A stretch of 64,000 bases of DNA from Lactarius indigo (lineage: Eukaryota > Basidiomycota > Agaricomycetes > Russulales > Russulaceae), in the NCBI GenBank assembly GCA_025766275.1, contig JAFKAC010000161.1, positions 1 to 64,000 of the forward strand, given 5' to 3'. This document shows, in pieces, positions 24,534-34,508 of this stretch. Made by a program: the position numbers and the translations under genes. The first letter of the stretch is position 1. Each line of letters begins with the position of its first letter. The notes beneath the pieces are model-generated. The model worked only from the letters and a program-made list of their open reading frames with translations, did not search any database and had not been told where the DNA came from.

Positions 24534-25100
24534 TCGAACCGTTCTCCAATGCACACGACGTTTCAGTCTAGAGCGAATTGCTTTGAAGCTCCCTATCACC
24601 ATGATACGAGGCCGCGTCGCTGGCAATTTTATTCGGCAGAACTTGCCATCCCATTTTCCGTGCCATAATGAACTGCAGAACTAAGCTTACTGTACGGCTG
24701 CCGAGTATCGTGTCAGGATGTTCATTGCCTATCATGTCTATCGAATGGGGAAAGACCAGGAGGCGATCAGATGGTACATGTATGTAAGCAGAGGTATCCA
24801 CTACAACGTCGGTTAATTTAATAAAAGAATGAGTGTGTTGGAAAGTGTCCATGGCATATAAATGGATATGCAAATGATGGAAAAAGTAGATGATGAAAGA
24901 AGGTTGCTTGGTCGTGGTGGTATTGGTACAACGTGGAAGTCTTAACTAAGATGTCCATTCTGAGCACGTAAAGGGGTGCAAGGGTCAAAAGATAACGCTC
25001 TTGAATATGAGTAAATATATCAGATGTAGTCGAGCATCATCAGTATGTCAGCTAATGTAGCGCGAGTCGAGGCGTGTAATGGACTGCGATAAAGCGGATA
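24534..25100. other. Intergenic; left half belongs to a duplicated block
   Basis: Sequence from about 24735 onward resembles 32270-32660 (shared phrases such as 'agaggtatccactaca' and 'tgtccatggcatataaat'), showing that the duplication of the neighbouring surface-protein gene reaches into its 3' flank. No gene is present. Confidence 0.5.
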
Positions 25101-26729
25101 TCATGAGGTCGTCGTCTCGATAGGAGCTGGGGTAGAGTCAGCGGTGGAAGCAGGAGTAGTATCGGAAGGACGTTGAGCCGAGCGAATGTTAGTGTACGCG
25201 GGCGGGAGCTCGATCGTCTCAGGCTCGCCGGCACTCGTTGGCGCTTCGCTGGGGCCTGCGTCGTCGTGCTGGATGATATTGACGGGACGCAGTTGAGGGA
25301 GTGTAGCAGTTTTGCGCGTGGTCGTCGTCGCGGTATTCATGCTTCCTGGCGTCTGTGGGCGTGGAATATCCGCAGTAGTCATGGAGAGAGGTCGATCATG
25401 TGTGGAGGCGACCTCAGATGTTCCTACGATGGTTGGGTCGGGGACGAGGTAGGGTTCAGGTGCATAATAGTGGGGAAGGTCTTGGGGTGATACGTTGCCG
25501 TCTTCGTCGTCTTGGAGCACATTAACGGGGCGCTCTTTTGAAACAGCAGAGTACTTCTTTCGTCGGGAGTAGAAGAAAGCAACCAACGCAGCAGCAACAA
25601 TGGCAACAAGCCCACCCGCGACACCACCTATGATGAAGAAAGAAAAAAAATTAACGAGACGTAAGCTTCCGAGAATTCATCAGTGGAAACACGCACCAGC
25701 AATAGCACCAGCGTTACTTAGGAAGTGAACATCAGCGAGAGTTTTACTGACAAATAGACCGACTTACGAATGGCTCCCACTACTGCCGCTTGATGAGCCG
25801 CTGGTGCTTGTGGGATAGCTACCTCCTGCGGGGCTACCAGCGGTCGAGGAAGGGGAAGTACTACTCAGACAGGAACTGTTTGCTGAGTAAGAGACGGTAA
25901 ATGGAGCACTACCGCCGGAACCGATCCCGCGATCATCGCCTGCGACAATAAAGATATTGGTTCCGCCAGTGATGTCAACAGTCCAATTAAAGCCGGTGCC
26001 GGTGTCAGTGTTTGTGGACAAAGAGCCTTGGGGGATGTTGAAGGAATTTCCCCCGGGGATTACGCCATAAAAGTTGACTGTACTATATGCCGTGATATGA
26101 TGATGGAAAGTGTCAGAGATTTGAGATAGCCGAAGAAGGAAGGCCGACTGCGGAGGAATGGAGAACGCACCCGTTTATGAACTCTTGTTCCCACCACAAC
26201 CGAACCGATTCACATTGTGTGATACCGCCTGTAGGAGACACGCTAAACACCCAGGGGCCTTGGACGCTCTGGGTGGTATTATAACAACTCGAGTCGGACG
26301 ATTGAAGGACTGTAACTGGGGTACTGGTACCACCGGTGCCAAAACCACTGCTATCACTGACCTGTGGGTGGTGTGGCAGACGATGAGTTGATGACTCGAG
26401 AAGAAGGGCACAGCGGTGATTAAGACAAGATATAGACATACGACTGCTATGAATGAGGAATTTTCGGGATAATTGAGTTTAAAGCTGAGGGACGTGCTTG
26501 TTCCAGGGAATGAAATGTTCTGAATTGTGCGAACTTCTGTATTATTTGGGAGAGGAGTGGGGCCACTGGGGACGAGGAGGAGGCTGTAGGGCGGTTGACC
26601 TGAGCCCTGAACGGCGATAGAAACGTTTTGACATTGACGAGGCTGAGAAGTGAATTGCCAGGTGTACGCGCTGGCATAACGAGGGGAAAAGAAGAAGAAA
26701 AACGGTATCGTCAGCCACGGATGTAGCAT
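25101..26729 (-). CDS. Single-pass surface protein, 'YTWQF' family, copy 1
   Basis: Exons 26729-26442, 26361-26171, 26082-25768, 25716-25697 and 25627-25101 give 446 residues. A signal peptide (MLHPWLTIPFFFFFSPRYAS) leads into the ectodomain opening AYTWQFTSQPRQCQNVSI. The ectodomain has several N-glycosylation sites and paired Cys (SSDSSCYNTT, GGITQCESVR, NFYGVIPGGNSF, GGTNIFIVAGDDRGIGSGG), then a Ser/Gly/Thr stalk. One membrane span follows (AGGVAGGLVAIVAAALVAFF), then YSRRKKY and a roughly 160-residue disordered cytoplasmic tail. This family is common in Agaricomycetes; function unknown, with a cell-surface or wall-sensor role inferred only from topology. Exon 4 is a 20-nt microexon, also present in copy 2. 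Confidence 0.85.
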
Positions 26730-26928
26730 CGTCGTTGGTCTCAAGTCAAAAGGCAAGTCAGTTTCCACGGTACTCCGGTGCTCCACGGCAGAGCACTTAC
26801 GCGATCACGTGAAAACGTCGAGATTTCGCGGACCGGTCGGAGCTTGAACCACGCGAGAGGCCACACGACCAAGGCCACTCACGACTTGTCCATTAACACA
26901 CTGCCCCTGCAAAGGATTGAAGATTGGA
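26730..26928. promoter_or_regulatory. Divergent promoter between surface-protein gene and F-box pseudogene
   Basis: 199 bp separate the start of surface-protein copy 1 (left) from the start of the F-box copy 1 (right). No clear core element recognised. Confidence 0.35.
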
Positions 26929-28365
26929 ATGTTCTCTTCTCGTGGTACGTGCTCTAGCCCTCATTTGGCGTCCGCATGGAGTGCTGACTTACTTGGTACA
27001 GGAGTGAGTCACAGTCACTCAGCGACAGTCAACATCCTCCCGGACAAGGTCTTTCTAGAAATATTTGCCTTCTGTGTGCGTGACCCCTGCAAGAATCCCG
27101 TTCAACGTATGGGGGAATGGCAAAGACTAGTGCACGTCTGCCGAGGATGGCGACAAATCATATATGCGTCTCCACGCTACCTTGATCTGCTACTTTGCTA
27201 CTCGAGAAGAATGCCTGTCGGGAGTCTCAGTTACTGGCTAGCGTTTCATATCGCCATTAGCTATGGCATTCTTAATGGCGAAGATGACGCCGTTGCTCTT
27301 CTCAAGCACCCCGGTCGTGTACGCCTCGTCGACCTTTCAATAGCAAGCTCACGATTGGAAAAGGTGGTCGCGGCGATGCAGGAGCCATTTCCGGTGCTGA
27401 CGCACCTTAAGCTTTTTGCCTGTGTGGATTTACCAGATGTGCCTGTCCCGGTCCTTCCCAGTGGATTCCTGGGTGGTTCAACCCCATGTCTACAACAAGT
27501 CCACATATGCCACATTCCCTTCCCAGAATTACCAGCGCTTCTTCTGTCGGCTCGTGACCTTGTTTCTCTCTAACTCGACAATATACCCCAGACCGGTTAC
27601 ATTTCACCGGAGGCAATGGTTGCAGGTCTTTCCGGGCTGATCCAGCTTGAGACCCTTTGCATTCACTTCCAATCTCTGATTTCTCTCCCTGAGCAAAGGA
27701 CAAGGCCTCCGGATCTCCCAATGCGGGCTGTCCTTTCTGCTCTCACCGCATTTGAATACTGGGGTCATGGCGAGTACTTCGAGGACCTTGTGTCCCAGCT
27801 TGATGCCCTTCGACTTAACGATGTCTGAGTGGTGTTAGATGGGCTCGACTCTTTTCAGCTTCCCCAATTTTTCCCTGTTCATCGCTCGCACAGAGGATCT
27901 CAGGTCTTCGCCAGTAGAATTCAGTACTGGAGAAGATGCATTCGTACTTTGATCAATTTGATCATACACATGGGGAGATTTAATCCGGTCGATTTCTTTT
28001 TCTTTTTCCACCTTACCCGAACAGTCAGATACCCGCGTTGTACACATGGCCCATATGCCCGGTCAAATTTTCGATGTTTTACAACGTGGGTCTTCTCTAC
28101 ATCTGTGCCAGTGAGGGCCAGCCTAGGTTGACGAGACGATACCGACAGCACTGAATGGCTGGCATTTTCTCTACCTCCCCGCTGTGGAGACGCTGCGTGA
28201 ATCTGGGAGGTAACCTGGGCGGGTTATTTGTACGCTCGGAGACATCCCCTGGGGAGACGTTACATAAGTGTCGGCATCTCTCCATTCACTCTTTTTTGAC
28301 GACGACAGGCAGGTGGAATTTTCCAATAATTCGTCTCTTTGGGCTGGCCCTCTGGGTGTCGTAAT
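26929..28365 (+). pseudogene. F-box/leucine-rich protein pseudogene, copy 1
   Basis: Starts ATG at 26929 with a 57-bp intron at 26945-27001. The F-box reads VNILPDKVFLEIFAFC, then LVHVCRGWRQIIYASPRYLD. The frame then follows paralogue 30333-31883 (RLVDLSIASSRLEKVVAAMQ; LPSGFLGGSTPCLQ) up to ARDLVSL, where a TAA at 27571-27573 stops it. The same frame continues to match (LDNIPQTGYISPEAMVAGL) until a TGA at 27826-27828, and again beyond (VVLDGLDSFQLPQFF). Weaker matches with further stops run to about 28365 (LPAVETLRE, then VSASLHSLFF). A truncated 194-residue protein could still be made. F-box proteins normally bring substrates to SCF ubiquitin ligases. Confidence 0.7.
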
Positions 28366-30332
28366 CATCATTGACCTGGAACTAAACGCCTACCACAAGA
28401 GTCAGGAGACAGACCCGTAATGTCTGGCTTCTTAATTTAGTGAAGGTCGTGGCCCTCGAATACTATAGTACCATTTGGGAGATAGAGCAGACGACAACAC
28501 GCAAAATCAATCAATTTGCCCAAATCAGATACTACTATACGTACGTTGGTATAAGTTTGATTGCAGTGAACTCAAAGTTCTACACAAGTACCATGGGTGT
28601 CTGTCAATAATAGTGGAAAAGTGCAACTAATTACACACCTGAATGCTCGGAGAGTATGCAAGAATTGCAGATGCACGTCACCGCGGAGCCAAAAGTGTCC
28701 CATCGGGGTGTCGTTCACCCACACTGATCTGTCTGCAGATTCTCCGTGCTGTTTCCACTGCCGTATGAGTGGTTGCTTGACGAATACGACCCGGCTTCCT
28801 ATACCCCACTTAGGGCCATGGCTCCTATTCTCTCGCTTGCTCTCGGGGCTATCTTTTCATGTCGGAATTTGGTTCGAAATTCGCCGGATGCATTCTTGGC
28901 TTTTCCGTCGATTTGGCAGCATACTGAAAGTTATGCGGTGTATGCCAGAAGGTCGATCACGTGTGTGAATGAGTCGGCCGTTACTAATGGTGCTCTGTTC
29001 CATTTATGATCTCGCCCGTGCGTCCCTGGAATCTGTGCACTGGCTAATCCCAGCATAGCTGTCTAGCTGTTGTGCAAGACTACAGTAGGGCTGAGGGGAT
29101 TGTTCTTCGGCCCACTATCACAGAGGTATGAATACACGACGCGTCCTAAAAGGTACGTCCCAAGCGCCGGACAAAGTCGTTCGAAGATCTCAACATGATC
29201 TTCTGGATCGTTGAGGAGCCTTCGTCGTGGACGACCTGAGTCTGATCGCAACATGGGAGGGCGCATTTCTGTTCCATGAGGACCCGTCGAGCGAGCTGAG
29301 GCATGTGTGACGAGGATGGGATACTATGAGAGAGGTTGAAGCCAAGAAGGACTCGGGGTAACGTCTTTGACACAGGCGACGTGGTAACAGATGACTGCTT
29401 TTCCTCGTGTGCGGCATTGACGAGCAGGGCGATGCGGTGGACAGTTCTTGCACAGCGTCCACAGCGTCCGTCGCTACCTCGACCATTGCCAGAAGAACTG
29501 CCTTTAATTGAGAGACGTAGACGTCATTGATTCCATCCCCCCCCCCCCCCCCCCGAAGGCGACCAAGGTCTGTGAGCGACCCAATACCGTATGGTTCAAT
29601 TGTCCAAAATGACATCTATCTGAGCCAGGTAGTATGGTAAATCAGCACTGGCACGTGAAGCTAGACCCGGGAACCTGAGGGATTCAAGTATAGTATAGGG
29701 CGCGATTTGTAGAATACCCCCATCATCGCTTGCCGCTTGCGTCGTTGGCAAGGTAACCTAAGAGCTATTGCACTAGAATTTCTTCCGTTCCGGGCAGTGC
29801 GATATCATACGAACACATAGTCCATACCGTCGTAACAGCCAAGCCCCCCAGTGGCGCAGCAAGATCAGCATGCTTTACAACTGCTTCACACGAACGAACG
29901 AGTTTTCTTTTTCTTTTTTTTCTTTTTTTTTCCAAAAAAATGAACGATCATTCAAAGTGCGTCTCTAGTGGAAGTTTATAGACACATTCCCTGATTCCCA
30001 GGACACGAGGCAAACACACTTACTCCCACTGCACTGCATTCGGAGTCTGCAGTGGCAGAACAGGATTACGACCAATAGAACTGGTACTGGCTCCTTCATC
30101 CACAGAGCTTAGTTCACTCAGCATTAATTATTGATGGACACTCAGAGGTTTGTTTATCTTACTAGGCTAATTGACCGAATTCTCACCACTGATATTCGAT
30201 CAGCCATTGCCCAGTCTCCCTGCCCAGTTTTTCTGAACTGCTCCTAACGATCAGCCCTCCTAGGTGTGTCTACTGGTCGACTGAGTTCTCCCTGCTAATC
30301 TTCAATTAGCGTTCGTCCGCTCTTCCCACCGG
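28366..30332. other. Gene-poor stretch with an 18-C homopolymer
   Basis: No supported gene. Overlapping ORFs at 28597-29009 (plus) and 29063-29615 (minus) have no recognisable product. A run of 18 C lies at 29537-29554, and a T-rich tract at 29905-29931. Confidence 0.45.
29537..29554 (+). repeat. Poly-C homopolymer (18)
   Basis: Uninterrupted run of 18 cytosines, the longest homopolymer I found in the window. Length may be unreliable if it comes from sequencing. Confidence 0.9.
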
Positions 30333-31883
30333 ATGGTCCCTCCTCTGGTGCCACCTCACATTTCAGATTTGGAAACATTGCTCAAGATCACCACAAGAAA
30401 CAACAGAATGTATGCGCTGATGGTGCGTCCTCCAGCACCCTTTTTGCCACAGCAGCGAGCGCTGACTTTGCATGGCACAGACGAGAGTTACAGACACGAA
30501 ACGACAATCGACATGCTCCCAGACGACGTCTTGCTTGATATATTTGACTTCTGTCAAGAGAATTCCAAGTACATCGCCGTGTGGAAATGGCACTTACTGA
30601 TGCACGTATGTCGAAGATGGCGACAAATCGTACTTGAGTCACCATGCCGTCTCAATCTTCGGATTCTTTGCACATATGGAACCCCTGTTGGGAAGAATCT
30701 TGATATCTGGCCGGCCCTTCCTATCGTTATTGACTATCGCTCTTCCGGGAGACGCCTCACACCTAACGATGAAGACGACGTCATTGCTGCACTTGAGCAT
30801 CCCGACCGTGTGTGTCATCTCGGGCTTGAGTTAACCGGCTCGCAGTTGGAAAAGATGGCCACGGTGATGCAGGCGGCGTTTCCGGTGCTGACACGTCTCG
30901 AAATTTCCCTAGACTATGGAAACGTACCAGTCCTTCCCAGTAGTTTCTTGGGAGGAACTACACCAGGTTTACGGACAATCTATTTACACGGTACTCCCTT
31001 TCCGGCATTGAAAACGCTTCTTTTGTCTGCCAGTGACCTCGTCGAGCTCGACCTTCACGAAATACCCCCTACTGCTTACATTGCGCCCGATGCGATGGTT
31101 GAATGTTTGGCCACAATGCCCAGACTCGACTTCCTTCACATTGGATTCCGAACGACTACCCCCCACTCTGATCGACATCCGCCTCCCGCAATACGGACTG
31201 TCCTTCCTGCTCTCACCTCCTTTCAATTCCAGGGTTCTGGCGCGTATCTAGGGGACCTCGTTGCCCGAATTGACGGCCCTCAACTGGTCCGGATCTTGAT
31301 AGTTTACTTGCCAGCGGGTTGGCATGTCGACTTTCGAGTTCCTCAGCTCTCCAACTTCATCGATCGTTCAGTGTGCGCCAAGTTACCCATATTCGGGCAT
31401 GCGGAAGTCTCCTTTTTCGGTGACTGGGTCGCCTTCGACATGTACCATGCAGACCTTCAAGTCTGGGATATGCCCCCTGTTAGGGTTGTCCTTCTATCTG
31501 GAGGGACTGATTGGCAAGTTTCTCGCATGGCCGAGCTGCTCAGCCAATTTTCCGCCACTACACTCTCCAAGGTGGTCCATCTCAAGCTCAAGGCCGGGCA
31601 GGACAACCATCAATTAAAGGATGCGGACGACGTTGAATGGCTGCTGCTCCTCCACCAATTCCCCAACCTGCGGACGCTGCAAATATCTCGGATTCTCGCA
31701 GGGCACTTTGCCCTTGCGCTAGAAGACATTGCGGAGGAGATGGCCGCCGAAGTGTTGCCATCTCTTGACTCCATTCGTGTAGTGGGCCAGCCGGCATCAT
31801 CCATCGAGAAGTTTGTCGCTATCCGCCAGCGCTCTGGTCACCCCGTAACCGTTATCGACGACGAAACGGAGTTCGATATATGA
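30333..31883 (+). CDS. F-box/leucine-rich protein, copy 2 (intact)
   Basis: Open frame of 516 codons from the ATG at 30333. The F-box lies at about residues 64-110 (IDMLPDDVLLDIFDFC, then HLLMHVCRRWRQIVLESPCR). LRR-like strands follow (RVCHLGLELTGSQLEKM, FPVLTRLEISLDYG, FLGGTTPGLRTIYLHG, LLLSASDLVELDLHEIPP) and the repeat fold ends near TVIDDETEFDI. It probably acts as the substrate-recognition subunit of an SCF E3 ligase. The N-terminal 40 residues may be partly intronic or an alternative start, because ATG codons also occur before MYALMV. It is the open paralogue of the broken copy at 26929. It converges on surface-protein copy 2. Confidence 0.75.
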   Translation: MVPPLVPPHISDLETLLKITTRNNRMYALMVRPPAPFLPQQRALTLHGTDESYRHETTIDMLPDDVLLDIFDFCQENSKYIAVWKWHLLMHVCRRWRQIVLESPCRLNLRILCTYGTPVGKNLDIWPALPIVIDYRSSGRRLTPNDEDDVIAALEHPDRVCHLGLELTGSQLEKMATVMQAAFPVLTRLEISLDYGNVPVLPSSFLGGTTPGLRTIYLHGTPFPALKTLLLSASDLVELDLHEIPPTAYIAPDAMVECLATMPRLDFLHIGFRTTTPHSDRHPPPAIRTVLPALTSFQFQGSGAYLGDLVARIDGPQLVRILIVYLPAGWHVDFRVPQLSNFIDRSVCAKLPIFGHAEVSFFGDWVAFDMYHADLQVWDMPPVRVVLLSGGTDWQVSRMAELLSQFSATTLSKVVHLKLKAGQDNHQLKDADDVEWLLLLHQFPNLRTLQISRILAGHFALALEDIAEEMAAEVLPSLDSIRVVGQPASSIEKFVAIRQRSGHPVTVIDDETEFDI

Positions 31884-32666
31884 CTCAAATCCTGCGCTAG
31901 CGAATAAGAAATGTTCCATACCGATTCATGAGGTTTTAATGGGTAGGAGAGCACACAATGCCTTGCCCCCGGGGGCTATGTGCTCTGAGTCCCAGACATC
32001 TCAACGCTGGGGATATACACAAAGCCGTATTTTACCTCACACATGATCCCTGGACCGGCCACAATGTGTTATGAGGGCCGATACCTACAACTTCCCGCTA
32101 TCGAACATTATCACCAACGGTTAAACATATGTACGTGCATGTAAACATTGGAATAAAGTACCTTCCAAAATAAAAATAATTCGGCGGATCTCACCGTTCC
32201 ATTTCTGGTCCATAATAGATGTACTACGGCCGCCAATTATTGCGTCCAGATTTTTATTACCATTATCCACCATGTCTATCGAAAAAGAGGAAGACCAATA
32301 ACGAGAGCCAAAAAAAAGACCAGTAACGAACAGATGGTGGATGTATGTAAGGAGAGGTATCCACTACACTGGCAACGCCGGTGCACTTCATTTGATAGAA
32401 GAATGAACGCTAGGAAGAATGTCCATGGCATATAAATAGATGTACAAGTAACGGAGAGCAGACGACAAAAGAAGGGTGCCTGGTCGTGGTGTTAGTACAA
32501 CGTGGAGATCCTAAAGAACTTGAAGTAGATGTCCATTCCGAGCACGTGAAGGAGTGCAAGGGTCCAAGGATAGCAATGTAAGAATATATCAGACGTAGTC
32601 AAGTATCATCAGTGTCAGTAATGAGGCGTGGGTCGTAACACGTAACAGATTGCGATAAAGCTGGTA
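31884..32666. other. Intergenic between convergent genes; duplicated flank
   Basis: From about 32270 the sequence resembles the 3' flank of surface-protein copy 1 (24735-25100). Otherwise nothing is seen. Confidence 0.5.
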
Positions 32667-34249
32667 TCATGAGGTCGTCGATTTCGTAGGAACTGGGGTA
32701 GAGGCAATTGTGCGAGCAGGAACAGTGCTGGGAGGATGTTGGGCCGGACGAATGTTAGCGTATGCTGGCGGGAGCTCGATCGTCTCAGGCTCGCCAACAC
32801 TCATTGGTACTTCACTAGGGCCTGCGTCATCGTGCTGAATGATATTAACGGGACGCCGTTGGGGGCGTGGAGCATTTTTGCGCGTGGCCGTCACCGGGGC
32901 AGTCATGCCTACCAGCGTCTGTGGGCGCGGGATATCTGCAGTCGTCAAGGTGACAGGACGATCAGGTGCGTAGGCGGCCTCGAATGTTCTTCCGATGGTC
33001 GGATCGGGGACGGTGTAGGGTTCAGGTGTGTAATAGTGGAGAGGGTCTCGGTGTGGTACGTGGCCATCTTCGTCGTCGTGGAGCACATTGACGGGGCGCC
33101 CAACAGCAGAGTACCCCCGTCGTCGGGGATAGAAGAAAGCAATCAGAGCAACAGCAATAATGACGACAAGCCCGCCCGCGATGCCACCTGTGAAGAAAAA
33201 TGATTTTAACAAGACGTAAGCTTCCGAGAATTCAAGTTGAAAATCCGCACCAGCAATAAGACCAGTGTTGCTTAAGAAGTAAACATCAGCGGAAGGAGTT
33301 TTTACTGACAAAAGACCGACTTACGAACGCCCCCCACTACTGCCGCTTGATGAGCCGCTGGTGCTTGTGGGATAGCTACCTCCTGCAGGGCTACCGGCGG
33401 TCGAGGAAGGGGAGGTACTATTCAGACAGGTACTGTTTACTGAGTAAGCAACCGTAAATGGGGCAACACCGCCGGAACCAATTCCGCGATCATCGCCTCC
33501 GATAATAAGGATATTGGTTCCGCCAGTGATGTCAACAGTCCAGCTGAAGCCGGTGCCAGTGACAGTGTTCGTGGACAAAGGACCTTGGGGAATGTTGAAG
33601 GAATTTCCCCCAGGGATGACGCCATAAAAATTGACAGTTCTATATGTCGTGATATCGTGATATGAGGGAAGGTGTCAGATGAAGAGGGCTGCGGAGGAAA
33701 GGAAAACGCACCCTTTGACGAGATCTTGTCCCCACCACCACCGAACCGATTCACATTGTGTGATACCGCCCGAGGGTTCTACGTAAAACAACCAAGGGAG
33801 TTGGATCCCCTTGGTGGGATCATAACAACTCGAGTCGGACGATTCAAGGACTGTGACTGGAGTGCTGGTACCGCCGGTGCCAAAACCACTGCTATCACTG
33901 ACCTATGGGGGTGCAGCGGCCAAGAAGTTAAGAAGGGCAAAGCGGTGATTAAGACCAAACATAGACATACAACTGCGACGAAGGAAGAACCCTCGGGGTA
34001 ATTAAGGTTAAAGCTGAGGGACGAGCTTGTTCCAGGGAATGAAATGTTCTGAATGGTGCGAACTTCGGTATTATTTGGGAGAGGAGAGGGACCATTAGGG
34101 ATGAGGAGGAGGCTGTACGGGGGTTGACCTGAACCCTGAACATCGATAGAAACGTTTTGACATTGACGAGGCTGAGAAGTGAATTGCCAGGTGTACGCGC
34201 TAGCATAATGAGGGAAAAAGAAAAAGAAAAATGGGATAGAAAGCAGCAT
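32667..34249 (-). CDS. Single-pass surface protein, 'YTWQF' family, copy 2
   Basis: Paralogue of the 25101-26729 gene with the same five-exon structure: 34249-33971, 33902-33712, 33639-33325, 33270-33251 (20-nt microexon) and 33187-32667, giving 441 residues. Signal peptide (MLLSIPFFFFFFPHYASA), ectodomain beginning YTWQFTSQPRQCQN, NFYGVIPGG, GGTNILIIGGDDRGIGSGG, Ser/Gly stalk. Membrane span (GGLVVIIAVALIAFF) and a disordered tail carrying the shared motifs RPVNVLHDDEDG, RPVNIIQHDDAGPSE and ETIELPPAYANIR. Introns differ in length while exons 2-4 have identical lengths in both copies, so both copies look functional and constrained. The start is the ATG just before the signal peptide. Confidence 0.87.
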
Positions 34250-34508
34250 TGACTTGATCGTCGTTGGCATCAGGTCAAAAGATAGGTCGGGCTTCCACGT
34301 CGACCCAAAAGGTACGCTTAATACACACAGCATGCCAGGGCGGCAGGGCGGGCGGGCTGCCAGGGGCACAGCATTGGCGATCTTACGCGATCACGTGGGA
34401 AAGTTGATTATCTCGCCGACAGAGATTTCGATTGACCATGACTTGACCATCAACCACATCTATCATCCATATAATACTTATAATTCACTTCCCAACACCC
34501 TATATAAC

